Shown here: positions 24,342-32,318 of the stretch, one piece after another
Layout of the letters: each line of letters opens with the position of its first letter
Numbering within the stretch: position 1 is the first letter of the stretch
Origin: CAYRFE01 sp964539615
GTDB lineage: Bacteria; Macinerneyibacteriota; Macinerneyibacteria; Macinerneyibacteriales; CAYRFE01
Direction: 5' to 3'
Assembly: GCA_964539615.1 (NCBI GenBank)
Contig: CAZIJP010000004.1
Location: 1-47,426, forward strand
Length of the DNA stretch: 47,426 nucleotides
Position numbers and translations under genes: made by a program
Notes under the pieces: generated by a model
The model's database searches: none
What the model saw: only the letters and a program-made list of their open reading frames with translations
Told to the model about the DNA's origin: nothing

Positions 24342-25046
24342 ATGCGAATTTTCACCATATTAACAGTTGTTGTAATCTTTTCATTTGTTTTATGTACCTG
24401 TAAAAATACCTCGTCAAATCCCGATGAAATAACGGTCGTGTACCAAATTGCCTGCCCCGTAAACATCAATGATTCAATCGTAGTAGTCCATGATATGCTT
24501 CTAAAAAATGATTTCATTCCTGTTGACACCAATTTTTATCTTAAATCTCTCAATAAAAAAGAAAATTCCAGCATCTCGGTAAAAATAGAACGCGGAATGG
24601 AAAACAACCTCTATCTGTATGCAGGGAAATTAAAAGGATTTACTTATGTCACCATGTCCAATGACGATAAAAAAAACATTGATGGGTTGATAAAAGATCT
24701 TCATCTTCAATTAGCTAAGACAAAATCGACCAAAAAAGATTTTATCAACAATGAAGAAAAAACGATTGAGCAATTTCTTTTCAAATCATTCTCCCTGCGC
24801 CCGTACGATAATTTTACCGTTTTTACCTGTACGGTACAAAATATTGGGGAGGGAATTTATATCGCGATTGAAGTAAAATTTAATTTTTATAATAAGTATA
24901 ATACGATCCTTGAGACAAAACATGTTTTGATAAAAGCTTTGGTTCCTAAAGAAGAATACTCGATCAAACTCATACTGAATGTGAATCAACAGATCGAGCA
25001 TTATGAGATCGCTTCCGTCATTTTCAACGTCGCCACTCAGCCGTAA
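24342..25046 (+). CDS. Lipoprotein of unknown function
   Basis: A 234-residue lipoprotein (MRIF start, hydrophobic core, lipobox LCTC). The mature part is rich in Lys, Asn and Ile with a helical middle (LIKDLHLQLAKTKSTKKD) and a C-terminal beta-rich module (NFTVFTCTVQNIGEGIYIAIEVKFNFYNKYN, in pieces: a strand-rich, FxxT-type domain) that looks like an Ig-like or FxLYD-type extracytoplasmic domain with the phrase ALVPKEEYSIKLIL near the end. It overlaps tadA by 1 nt (TAATG). It appears to be translated from a leaderless message. No specific function can be given. Confidence 0.75.
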   Translation: MRIFTILTVVVIFSFVLCTCKNTSSNPDEITVVYQIACPVNINDSIVVVHDMLLKNDFIPVDTNFYLKSLNKKENSSISVKIERGMENNLYLYAGKLKGFTYVTMSNDDKKNIDGLIKDLHLQLAKTKSTKKDFINNEEKTIEQFLFKSFSLRPYDNFTVFTCTVQNIGEGIYIAIEVKFNFYNKYNTILETKHVLIKALVPKEEYSIKLILNVNQQIEHYEIASVIFNVATQP

Positions 25047-25507
25047 TGCCTATTTTATCTCATCAACATTTTATGCGGGAAGCGCTCTGTGAAGCCATAA
25101 AAGCGTATTATAAGAATGAAACTCCCGTAGGCGCTGTGGTTGTAAAAGATGGCCGTATTATCGGACGCGGTCACAATCTCCGTGAGTCGGCGGCTAATCC
25201 CGTCATGCACGCAGAGGTCATTGCCATCCAAAATGCAGCCAAAGCATTAGATGATTGGCGTCTTGAGGACTGCGACCTGTATGTAACCCTTGAACCATGC
25301 ATGATGTGCGCAGGCGCGATCTATCAATCACGCATACGTACCCTGTATTTCGCGGCAAAAGACCCCAAGGCCGGAGCGGTAGTCTCACAGGCAGAATTAC
25401 TTTCTGCCGGCTGGTTAAACCATACAACGGTTTTGGAATATGGGATATATGCTCGCGTGTCGGAAAAAATATTAAAAAGGTTTTTTAAAAAATTACGAAA
25501 AAGTTAA
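25046..25507 (+). CDS. tadA: tRNA-specific adenosine deaminase
   Basis: A 153-residue cytidine-deaminase-fold enzyme that converts adenosine 34 of tRNA-Arg(ACG) to inosine. The zinc and proton-shuttle motifs are complete: HAEVIAIQNA (His and Glu) and EPCMMCAGAIYQSRI (two Cys). The length is normal. Its ATG overlaps the stop of the upstream lipoprotein gene (TAATG) and has no ribosome binding site of its own, so it depends on coupled translation. In many genomes tadA is next to dnaX or ffs; here it is 11 kb away. Confidence 0.95.
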   Translation: MPILSHQHFMREALCEAIKAYYKNETPVGAVVVKDGRIIGRGHNLRESAANPVMHAEVIAIQNAAKALDDWRLEDCDLYVTLEPCMMCAGAIYQSRIRTLYFAAKDPKAGAVVSQAELLSAGWLNHTTVLEYGIYARVSEKILKRFFKKLRKS

Positions 25508-25531
25508 TGTACGCCTGCTCATTGCACAATC

Positions 25532-25560
25532 TTGCAATTTATCCGAAGTACCGCTATACT
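25532..25560 (+). promoter_or_regulatory. Promoter of the PD40 lipoprotein gene
   Basis: -35 TTGCAA (25532-25537), 17-nt spacer, -10 TATACT (25555-25560), followed by an AAAGGAG site before the ATG at 25584. Confidence 0.65.
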
Positions 25561-25583
25561 CTCACCAAATAAAGGAGTTCATT

Positions 25584-26495
25584 ATGCGGTCGATTTATGC
25601 AGTGTTATTATTCATAGCAACCGTATCCCTAATCTCATGTACAAAAAGCACCGTTGAACCGGATATATCGGTCTCAGATCCTATGATAGTGTTTTCAATC
25701 GAATATATCAGCAACACGGCTTTATGTGTTATGAACAGCAACGGGACTCATGTTATTCAGATAACAGAAGACGGCACATGGTGGGACCGTTATCCGTCTT
25801 GGTCAGCTGACGGAACAAAAATTGTCTTTTGCAGTAATCGTGAAACAGGCGGAGAATGGAATGTGTATTCGATAAACCCCGATGGCACAAGTGAGACACG
25901 GCTTACGGACAACGGCCGATATAATGACATGCCGACGTGGTCTCCCGACGGCTCGAAGATCGCCTTTTCCAGCTACAGTGACGGTAATTGGTTAAATGCG
26001 GAAATTTATACCATGAATGCGGATGGAACCGGCGAGACCAGGCTCACTACCAACGCTTGGACCGATACCGCACCTTCATGGTCTCCTGACGGAACAAAGA
26101 TCATTTTCGGATCCTATGAAGGTGATGATTGGGATATTTACCGTATGAACGCAAACGGCTCATCTGTTGTAAATCTCACCAGCAGTACCGGATTTGACGG
26201 TAACGCCTCATGGTCACCGGACGGAACTAAGATCGTATTTGTAAGCAATCGTAACGGAAATTATGAGCTCTATTTAATGAACGCAGACGGAACAGGTCAA
26301 ACGCGTTTGACCTCGAATACCTATCGAGATGACCACCCTACATGGACACCGGACGGTACTCGCATACTCTACACCAGCTTCGGTGACGGGATAGCATGTA
26401 TCTATTCGATAAACAGCGATGGCAGCAATATCTTTTGTCTTTCAAACATTGAACCGCCCTGCGGAATGCCGTGTTATAAAGGAAAACCTCGGTAA
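25584..26495 (+). CDS. PD40/TolB-like beta-propeller lipoprotein
   Basis: A 303-residue lipoprotein (lipobox LISC). From residue about 35 it consists of six tandem PD40-type beta-propeller blades, each with the pattern xSWSPDGTKIxFxSxRxGxxxIYxMNxDGTxxTRLT; clear copies start near residues 70, 113, 158, 202 and 246. This is the TolB/DPP-IV N-terminal propeller fold, usually a protein- or glycan-binding scaffold in the periplasm or at the surface. No peptidase domain follows. It has its own promoter and a shared bidirectional terminator. Confidence 0.88.
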   Translation: MRSIYAVLLFIATVSLISCTKSTVEPDISVSDPMIVFSIEYISNTALCVMNSNGTHVIQITEDGTWWDRYPSWSADGTKIVFCSNRETGGEWNVYSINPDGTSETRLTDNGRYNDMPTWSPDGSKIAFSSYSDGNWLNAEIYTMNADGTGETRLTTNAWTDTAPSWSPDGTKIIFGSYEGDDWDIYRMNANGSSVVNLTSSTGFDGNASWSPDGTKIVFVSNRNGNYELYLMNADGTGQTRLTSNTYRDDHPTWTPDGTRILYTSFGDGIACIYSINSDGSNIFCLSNIEPPCGMPCYKGKPR

Positions 26496-26507
26496 GAAAT
26501 TTGTGTT

Positions 26508-26540
26508 AAAAAAACAGCGGAGCAAGCTCCGCTGTTTATT
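26508..26540. terminator. Bidirectional terminator between PD40 lipoprotein and rubrerythrin genes
   Basis: An 11-bp perfect stem (arms AAACAGCGGAG 26512-26522 and its complement 26527-26537) with a 4-nt loop, T-rich on both exits: TTTATTTGTT on the plus strand and seven T on the minus strand. It ends both convergent transcription units. Confidence 0.92.
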
Positions 26541-26561
26541 TGTTCCAAAATGAAATTATAC

Positions 26562-27140
26562 TTAAAATTTCTCACAAAGAATTTCAAAAAAAGACTGACC
26601 GTGAAGGCATGCCGGGCATTTTTCAGGCGCTTCATTGCCCTCAAAGATGAACCCGCAATTACGGCATTTCCAGAAAATTTTTCCGTCCTTTTTATATAAT
26701 GTATGATGCTCCAGCTCTTTTGCAAGCATACGATAGCGTTCTTCATGATGTTTTTCAACTTTTGCGATACTGCGCCAAGCAGCTGCGATCTCAGGAAATC
26801 CTTCTTTATCGGCCACATCGGCAAAATGCGGATATAATTTTGTATGCTCTTCATTTTCTCCGTCTGCAGAGGCAAGCAGATTTTCAAGTGTTGTCCCGAT
26901 CACTCCGGCAGGGAACATGGCAGTAATTTCAACCATGCCGCCCTCGAGAAACTTAAAAAAACGTTTTGCATGCTCTTTTTCATTATCTGCGGTCTCGGTA
27001 AAGATCGCCGATATTTGTTCATACCCTTCTTTCTTAGCGGCAGAAGCAAAAAATGTATACCGGTTACGAGCCTGAGATTCACCGGCAAAAGAACCGAGAA
27101 GATTTTTCTCTGTTTGAGTGCCTTTTACTGATTTTGCCAT
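26562..27140 (-). CDS. rbr: Rubrerythrin
   Basis: A 192-residue peroxidase of anaerobes. The N-terminal ferritin-like domain carries the diiron ligands (NLLGSFAGESQARNRY, DNEKEHAKRFFKFLE, ENEEHTKLYPHFADVA and KVEKHHEERY), and the C-terminal rubredoxin-like domain has its FeCys4 pairs CRNCGF and CPAC. It reduces hydrogen peroxide with electrons from rubredoxin. The start at 27140 follows AAAGGAG; the frame runs 22 codons further without one. It is the last gene of the oxygen-defence operon. Confidence 0.96.
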   Translation of the reverse strand: MAKSVKGTQTEKNLLGSFAGESQARNRYTFFASAAKKEGYEQISAIFTETADNEKEHAKRFFKFLEGGMVEITAMFPAGVIGTTLENLLASADGENEEHTKLYPHFADVADKEGFPEIAAAWRSIAKVEKHHEERYRMLAKELEHHTLYKKDGKIFWKCRNCGFIFEGNEAPEKCPACLHGQSFFEILCEKF

Positions 27141-27165
27141 ACGTAGTAAACTCCTTTCAGAAATG

Positions 27166-27681
27166 TTATGCCTGCGTTTGCGCCGGCGGTGTATAGGTGC
27201 GCGCACCTAATTCTTTATCGAGCATGTACAAAGCTTCAGTACTTTTCCCCATAAGTTTGATTTTCCCCGAGATCTCGCTCGTATTCATTTCTTCTTCAAC
27301 TTGTTCCGTTACATACCATTGCAGAAATGTCTCGGTAGCATAATCTTCCTCTTTACGGGCAAGGGTTACCAATCCGTTTATACAAGCGGTAATATGCTGC
27401 TCATGTTTATACGCTGCCTCAAATGCATCAAGCGGTGATTTCCATTCCTTTTGCGGTTTCGCGATAGCCTCAAGTTCATTGCGTCCGCCTCGCGTACTGA
27501 TATAATTGAAAAACTTTGTTGCATGGAACATTTCTTCCTGAACCTGCACACGCATCCATTGAGCCAAGCCTTTCAGGTTTTCAGATTCAAAATAAGCAAG
27601 CATGGCCGCATACAGATATGCGGAATACAATTCTTCATTGATCTGTTTATTGATGGCTGATTCAAGCTTTTTGCTTATCAT
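27166..27681 (-). CDS. ftn: Ferritin
   Basis: A 171-residue bacterial non-heme ferritin subunit: four-helix bundle with the ferroxidase ligands (NKQINEELYSAYLYAAM, QVQEEMFHATKFFNYI, and QWYVTEQVEEEM). It oxidises and stores iron, lowering free Fe2+ that would feed Fenton chemistry. It follows dfx by 11 nt, with AGAGGT before the ATG, in the oxygen-defence operon. Confidence 0.95.
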   Translation of the reverse strand: MISKKLESAINKQINEELYSAYLYAAMLAYFESENLKGLAQWMRVQVQEEMFHATKFFNYISTRGGRNELEAIAKPQKEWKSPLDAFEAAYKHEQHITACINGLVTLARKEEDYATETFLQWYVTEQVEEEMNTSEISGKIKLMGKSTEALYMLDKELGARTYTPPAQTQA

Positions 27682-27692
27682 ACATATACCTC

Positions 27693-28070
27693 TTACTTTT
27701 TCCAGAGGCCGTGAACATTACAATATTCCCGTGCTGAAAACACCGTAGCTTTTACGGTAAATACCGCCTCCGGTTCATCGCCCGGTTTCAAATATTTCCG
27801 ATATACAACGCCATCGGCCGTAAGTTCTATCCATTCAATGAAATGTTTCTCTTCCATCGGATGTTTCGCATTCTGGCCAACCTTCACAAGAACTTTATCT
27901 CCTTGTATCTCAATAAACGGGACATGTTTTTCTACTGAAGTATCGGCGGTCTTTTCTTCCATGAGTTTCATTGGCTGTCCGCAACATACGAGTTCACCGG
28001 GACCTTCATGGACGACTTCAACAATATTACCGCACAGCTCACATTTATACACTTCCATTTTTTTTGTCAT
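27693..28070 (-). CDS. dfx: Desulfoferrodoxin (superoxide reductase, two-iron class)
   Basis: A 125-residue superoxide reductase. Center I, the rubredoxin-like Fe(Cys)4 site, is present as CELCGN and CCGQ near residues 10-30. Center II, the Fe(His)4Cys catalytic site, is formed by EKHVPFIE, KHPMEEKHFIEWIEL and the C-terminal EYCNVHGLW. The Lys of the KHPM loop is the catalytic lysine. It reduces superoxide to peroxide without forming O2; rubredoxin supplies electrons. The ATG overlaps the upstream ferritin-like gene (ATGA). Confidence 0.96.
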   Translation of the reverse strand: MTKKMEVYKCELCGNIVEVVHEGPGELVCCGQPMKLMEEKTADTSVEKHVPFIEIQGDKVLVKVGQNAKHPMEEKHFIEWIELTADGVVYRKYLKPGDEPEAVFTVKATVFSAREYCNVHGLWKK

Positions 28071-28552
28071 AATTCCTCCTTGTCTTGTAACGTTTCCTGT
28101 AACGCCGTTAACCGTACTACATGCCGGCGTTCCTCGTCGGCAATTTTGTCAATATGTTCAGCTTGTTCCGGGTCAGTCAGTCGTTTGAGCTCATAATAAT
28201 ATAAAACACTGTCGAGTTCACGGCGTATTGCAAAATCTAAAGCCTCTTTTACGGTAGAGATGAATTTCAATTCTGTACGGAATCGCTCGCTGTCAAAGAT
28301 CATTCGTTTTACAAATGAATCCATGAAAATGCCGCTCTCGATATCTTCATGCAACGAAACTGTCGAAGATGCCTGTAAAAGCGATGCAAAATAATTCCTA
28401 TGAACGATCTCTTCATCTGCAAGTTCGTTAAACAAAACTTTAACAGGAACGTTGGCAGAAAACTTCTCAGCGCAAGTTTTGTAAAATACTTCACCGTTTG
28501 TTTCAACCGTAAGAGCCTGTTTGATGATATCGGCAATACGCAGTGAACTCAT
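28067..28552 (-). CDS. Ferritin-like diiron protein (erythrin type)
   Basis: A 161-residue four-helix protein with two ExxH metal motifs (ADEEIVHRNYFASLLQ near 46 and ADEERRHVVRL near 140) plus Glu residues in helices 1 and 3 (VETNGEVFYK and AIRRELDSVLYYYEL). This is a rubrerythrin-type diiron domain without the C-terminal rubredoxin domain. Its likely role is peroxide reduction or iron binding, with the separate rubredoxin encoded 9 nt upstream as electron donor. It lies between rubredoxin and dfx, a position that supports a redox defence role. Confidence 0.85.
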   Translation of the reverse strand: MSSLRIADIIKQALTVETNGEVFYKTCAEKFSANVPVKVLFNELADEEIVHRNYFASLLQASSTVSLHEDIESGIFMDSFVKRMIFDSERFRTELKFISTVKEALDFAIRRELDSVLYYYELKRLTDPEQAEHIDKIADEERRHVVRLTALQETLQDKEEL

Positions 28553-28561
28553 GATCTCAGT

Positions 28562-28726
28562 TCAGTCTTCGGCTTCTTCAAACATGTCTTTGCTGACGCC
28601 GCAAACCGGGCAAACCCAGTCTTCAGGGATCTTGTCAAACGGTGTGCCCGGAGCAATACCGCCGTCCGGGTCGCCTTTTGCCGGGTCATACGTGTAACCG
28701 CAAACTGTGCATCTGTACTTTTTCAT
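28562..28726 (-). CDS. Rubredoxin
   Basis: A 54-residue electron carrier. The sequence starts MKKYRCTVCGYTYDP and has the second pair in WVCPVCGVSKD, giving the Fe(Cys)4 site CxxCG...CPxCG, with the typical GDPDGGIAPGTPF loop. An AAGGAGGT site fixes the start. Encoded directly downstream of fprA, it is the natural electron donor for the flavodiiron protein, desulfoferrodoxin and rubrerythrin in this operon. A rubredoxin reductase gene is not in the window. Confidence 0.97.
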   Translation of the reverse strand: MKKYRCTVCGYTYDPAKGDPDGGIAPGTPFDKIPEDWVCPVCGVSKDMFEEAED

Positions 28727-28738
28727 AGTACCTCCTTC

Positions 28739-29911
28739 TTACGATAATTGTGACTCGATCGTTTTGGTAATCTCGGAAAGCGACTGCTGATCTGGCACGT
28801 AATTATATTTAACCGGTTCAAGCATGGTCCACTTCAAACCGCAGAGAATTTCATCGACCTGGCCGATGCTCTGGCCACCCCATCCGTACGATCCGAATGC
28901 AAGCCCCTTACGTCCCTTCGGCGCTAACCCTTTAAGATAGGTCAAAAATGACGCAACGGTCGGAAGCATGTTGTTGTTGAGTGTCGGAGATCCGACGCAG
29001 ACATATTCCGCTGTCAATACTTCGGTCATGATATCGGAAATATGCGAAAGATGCAGATTAAAAAGCCGTGTCGCATACCCCTTGCTTTCGAATGCATTCT
29101 GGATCGCATATGCCATTTTTTCCGTGGAATTCCACATTGAATCATAAATAATAAGCGCTTTTTTATCGGTCGAATTAGAGACCCATCTCTGATAATGCTT
29201 GAAAATATCCGGTATATGTTTTCTCCAGATCAAGCCGTGGCTTGGCGCAATGGTCTGAATATCCAATCCTGCCGCTGCGGCAAATTCCTGTTTGACCTGT
29301 TCTCCGTATGGGAGGACGATATTAGCGTAATACTTTGCCGCTTCGTCAAGGATGATCTCGATAGGATATTCATCATCAAACCGCTCTGATGATGCGATAT
29401 GCTGCCCGAAGGAATCATTGGAGAACAGTATCTTTTCTTCCGGACAGTAGGTGATCATATTATCGGGCCAATGAACCATCGGCGTGAGAACGAATTGCAA
29501 TGTTCGAGAACCGATCGATAGGCTGTCTCCCGATTTAACCGTTTGAAACTTCCAATCTTTTTTGTAATGTACTTTCAGGCCTTTTTCACCATTCGGCGAA
29601 GTATAGACGGTTGCATTCGGACAACGCTCCATTACAGCCGGTAAGCCGCCCGAATGGTCCATTTCCACATGATTGGCGATCACATAGTCTATCTTTGCCG
29701 GATCGATGATATGCGCTATTCTCTCCATCATTTCATCTGCAAGATAATATTTTACGGTATCAATAAGCGTGATCTTCTCATCTATTATCAAGTAAGCATT
29801 ATAGGTCGATCCGCGTTGCGTAAGATAACCGTGAAAGTTGCGCAAATTCCAATCAATCCCGCCTACCCAATAGACACCTTTTTTTAATTCTACAGGTCTC
29901 ATAAACGACAC
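28739..29911 (-). CDS. fprA: Flavodiiron protein FprA (O2/NO reductase)
   Basis: A 390-residue protein. The N-terminal metallo-beta-lactamase-like domain holds the diiron ligands: HVEMDH at 81-86, MVHWPDNM, NDSFGQHI and PSHGLIW. From about residue 252 there is a flavodoxin domain with the FMN phosphate loop IIYDSMWNSTEKMA. Flavodiiron proteins reduce O2 to water or NO to N2O using electrons from rubredoxin, protecting anaerobes. It is the first gene of the six-gene operon, with an AAAGGAG site and a sigma70-like promoter. Confidence 0.96.
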   Translation of the reverse strand: MSFMRPVELKKGVYWVGGIDWNLRNFHGYLTQRGSTYNAYLIIDEKITLIDTVKYYLADEMMERIAHIIDPAKIDYVIANHVEMDHSGGLPAVMERCPNATVYTSPNGEKGLKVHYKKDWKFQTVKSGDSLSIGSRTLQFVLTPMVHWPDNMITYCPEEKILFSNDSFGQHIASSERFDDEYPIEIILDEAAKYYANIVLPYGEQVKQEFAAAAGLDIQTIAPSHGLIWRKHIPDIFKHYQRWVSNSTDKKALIIYDSMWNSTEKMAYAIQNAFESKGYATRLFNLHLSHISDIMTEVLTAEYVCVGSPTLNNNMLPTVASFLTYLKGLAPKGRKGLAFGSYGWGGQSIGQVDEILCGLKWTMLEPVKYNYVPDQQSLSEITKTIESQLS

Positions 29912-29961
29912 TCTCCTTTAACGGCCTTAATGCTGTAATAATTCAACCGCATTCCTGTAAC

Positions 29962-29990
29962 ATCTTATCGTTTTATTTTCTACAAGTCAA
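29962..29990 (-). promoter_or_regulatory. Promoter of the oxygen-defence operon (fprA first)
   Basis: Minus strand: -35 TTGACT (29990-29985), 17-nt spacer, -10 TAAGAT (29967-29962). Confidence 0.6.
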
Positions 29991-29998
29991 GAAAAAAA

Positions 29999-30034
29999 TA
30001 CGTTATATTTTTAGTAACGTATGCAATTATTGCA
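29999..30034. promoter_or_regulatory. Candidate Fur/PerR-type operators upstream of the fprA promoter
   Basis: Two inverted repeats: TACGTTA / TAACGTA (29999-30005 and 30015-30021, 9-nt centre) and a perfect 6-1-6 palindrome TGCAAT-T-ATTGCA (30022-30034). The latter has the AATnATT core of Fur-family boxes (PerR, Fur, Zur). They lie 9-44 nt upstream of the -35 box of the fprA operon and between it and the divergent vWA gene. A peroxide or metal sensor is the natural guess, unproven. Confidence 0.4.
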
Positions 30035-30088
30035 ATTACGATTGTAATATTTTTCATGATATCGTTACAGTCTTTTTTATATTACCGC

Positions 30089-30116
30089 TTGAAAAGCGTT
30101 TTGCTGATGCTATACT
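30089..30116 (+). promoter_or_regulatory. Promoter of the vWA/CsgG-like gene
   Basis: -35 TTGAAA (30089-30094), 16-nt spacer, -10 TATACT (30111-30116); AAAGGAG then precedes the ATG at 30145. Confidence 0.65.
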
Positions 30117-30144
30117 TATTCATATCCTGAAAGGAGATCTGATT

Positions 30145-32244
30145 ATGAAATTATTTCTATCGATGCTGTATTGTATCATTATTTTTTCTTCAACTCTATT
30201 CGCCGAAAATAAAACAACTTCCGCGGGTGTCGTATACGGTACTGTGACGTATCTGCATGGTGAACCGATCGAAAATGTAGCTGTTACCCTGACCAACACC
30301 AAGACGAAGACTACGTTCAACGTTATAACATTATCTGATGGTACATTTCGTTTTGAAGTCCCACCAGCGACCTATATCATCACTTTTTATCATGAGAAAT
30401 ATATAATTTATCCAAATTTACCAACAAATCTGATAACAGTTAAATCTGGCGATAATAATGATTTTTCAATAACGATGTATCTTTCTGAACGCTTAAAAGG
30501 CGATTTTGGAGATGAATACGCTTCCGAAGAGGTTGTGGTCAACGGTAAAAAACCTATTGTCAAAAAAGACAATACATCCGGCGGAAAAGATAAAGATTCG
30601 GGAAAATCCGGTACGGATAAAACTGACAAGCGAACAACCAAGACTGATAAAACAACCGACTCGACATCAAAATCGGATACATATACAGATACAAAACGAG
30701 ACCCTTCAGGGAAGACATCCGATTCAACGTCAAAACCCTCCGACTCCGATATGTCAGTTGATACGTCCCGTATCCCCAAAGCCGGCGAGCATGACGACAA
30801 CGAAGAATTTCCGGCATTTTTAACGTTCTTCGAACGGTTCAACACAACGTCAGTTGAGTTGAATAGCTTGAAAAAAGATATAGAAGGCCGTATCCTGATC
30901 TCCGTTCTTGATGCAAACGGCCATCCGATCAAAGATGCGAAATTGGATGTTAACGGCAGATCGTATTATTCCGCCAATGACGGCGATATCCTTCTTTTCC
31001 CCTCGGATATAGGCGTAAAAGGAACTAAAAAGGTCAAAGCAGTGGTAAGCAGCAACAGCCAGGAAAAAACCGTTGAATTAACGGCCAATACTGCCGTTCG
31101 GCAACAGGTGCAATTTGATCTTGTCCGGACCGAACTTACGAAAGTACCGGTCGACATTGTGTTTACCATGGACACTACGGGTAGCATGGGCGATGAGATC
31201 GACATTTTACGCGACACGATCTATTCAATATACACACGCATCAATAAACTTGAGAACACAAGCATTTCTTTGCGGTTCGGTATGGTGCTGTTCCGCGACA
31301 AAGGCGATTCGTATGTCACCCAACAATTTCCCTTGACCGATGATATTGAGAAATTCCAGGAATACCTGTTCAACGTGCGCTCAGGCGGTGGCGGTGACAC
31401 GCCTGAAGATCTGATCGCAGGCCTCGATGAAACGGTCAATAATATGAACTGGAAAAAGGACGCTGTGAAACTTTCATTTATCATCACCGATGCTCCGGGG
31501 CATATGTATGATACTGACCGTTTTCGCACGATTCTCAACAACGCACGGACAAACAACATCAAACTCTTTGCTGTCGGAGCAAGCGGGTTGACCACTGAAG
31601 GCGAGATCCATTTGAGAATCACAGCTCAAACAACAAAAGGCTCATTTATATTTCTTACCTATGGAGAGACCGGCGAAAGCAGCGGGACTGATGACGGCAA
31701 GGTCAGCCATCATACCGGCACGAATTTTACCTCACGTAATCTTGACGATATCGTCGTTGATAACGTAGCCAGGCAGATCCGTTATCTTGTCCCCGCTTCT
31801 GCCCTTACTGCGCTTCAGCAAAAATATGATTTTAAAGGTGAAGAAGAGCGGATCACCATCCGCACCGATAATGCCTTTCAGCAGATCGTTCGTCAATTGA
31901 AAAGCAAACTCAATTATAAAACAACAGTACTCGTTCTCCCGCCTGATTGCGATGTACCTTCATTGAGGGAAATGTCTGTTTTTGTTAGTACGTTCCTTGA
32001 AAAATCGATCGTGGACAATAAATTCATGTCCGTGGTCGATCGCTCAAAATTGGACAAAGTGATGCAGGAGATCCAATTAAAACTTATGGGGCTAACTGAA
32101 GGAGAAGATTTCAGTAAACTTGCTCATGCCGACACCATACTTGCCAGCCGTTTATATTATCTCGGCGATTCCAAGGTTTTATTCTTACGTTTGATCAGCA
32201 CCGATACATCAGAAGTGCTCGCCGCATCAATGGTACGGATATAA
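30145..32244 (+). CDS. Secreted multidomain protein: carboxypeptidase-regulatory-like, vWA, CsgG-like
   Basis: A 699-residue exported protein. Order: signal peptide (1-20), CarboxypepD-regulatory/CNA-B-like domain (about 28-112, with the GTVTYLHGEPIENVAVTLT opening), a low-complexity Lys/Thr/Ser/Asp linker (138-205), a second Ig-like domain (248-325), a von Willebrand factor A domain (335-545) with the MIDAS motif DTTGS (343-347), a Thr in GGGGDTPED and Asp449, and a C-terminal CsgG/TolB-like domain (592-699) with VVDRSKLDKVMQEIQLKLMG. vWA binds ligands through Mg2+; CsgG-like domains assemble at membranes. It is a single-gene unit with promoter and terminator. Function unknown. Confidence 0.85.
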   Translation: MKLFLSMLYCIIIFSSTLFAENKTTSAGVVYGTVTYLHGEPIENVAVTLTNTKTKTTFNVITLSDGTFRFEVPPATYIITFYHEKYIIYPNLPTNLITVKSGDNNDFSITMYLSERLKGDFGDEYASEEVVVNGKKPIVKKDNTSGGKDKDSGKSGTDKTDKRTTKTDKTTDSTSKSDTYTDTKRDPSGKTSDSTSKPSDSDMSVDTSRIPKAGEHDDNEEFPAFLTFFERFNTTSVELNSLKKDIEGRILISVLDANGHPIKDAKLDVNGRSYYSANDGDILLFPSDIGVKGTKKVKAVVSSNSQEKTVELTANTAVRQQVQFDLVRTELTKVPVDIVFTMDTTGSMGDEIDILRDTIYSIYTRINKLENTSISLRFGMVLFRDKGDSYVTQQFPLTDDIEKFQEYLFNVRSGGGGDTPEDLIAGLDETVNNMNWKKDAVKLSFIITDAPGHMYDTDRFRTILNNARTNNIKLFAVGASGLTTEGEIHLRITAQTTKGSFIFLTYGETGESSGTDDGKVSHHTGTNFTSRNLDDIVVDNVARQIRYLVPASALTALQQKYDFKGEEERITIRTDNAFQQIVRQLKSKLNYKTTVLVLPPDCDVPSLREMSVFVSTFLEKSIVDNKFMSVVDRSKLDKVMQEIQLKLMGLTEGEDFSKLAHADTILASRLYYLGDSKVLFLRLISTDTSEVLAASMVRI

Positions 32245-32250
32245 CGACAA

Positions 32251-32271
32251 GGGACTTCGGCCCCGTTTTTT
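32251..32271 (+). terminator. Probable terminator after the vWA/CsgG-like gene
   Basis: Short stem GGGAC / GCCCC (one A-C mismatch) closed by a TTCG tetraloop, followed by six T residues, 7 nt after the stop. Confidence 0.5.
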
Positions 32272-32283
32272 AAGAGACCTTTC

Positions 32284-32312
32284 TTGACTGGGCTCTGTTT
32301 TCCCCGTACAAT
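32284..32312 (+). promoter_or_regulatory. Strong promoter placed for a leaderless mRNA
   Basis: -35 TTGACT (32284-32289), 17-nt spacer, -10 TACAAT (32307-32312). The ATG at 32319 lies 6 nt after the -10, at the expected transcription start, with no ribosome binding site. Confidence 0.65.
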
Positions 32313-32318
32313 AGAGTT

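Noticed and set aside
24089..24532. Minus-strand frame of 147 codons across the divergent promoter region
   Set aside because: It is antisense to the lipoprotein gene at 24342, has no ribosome binding site and crosses two promoters and the kinase leader.
25584..26495. Repeated DNA in the PD40 gene as tandem repeat or CRISPR-like array
   Set aside because: The periodicity comes from protein-level propeller blades of about 43 codons; the DNA copies are diverged.
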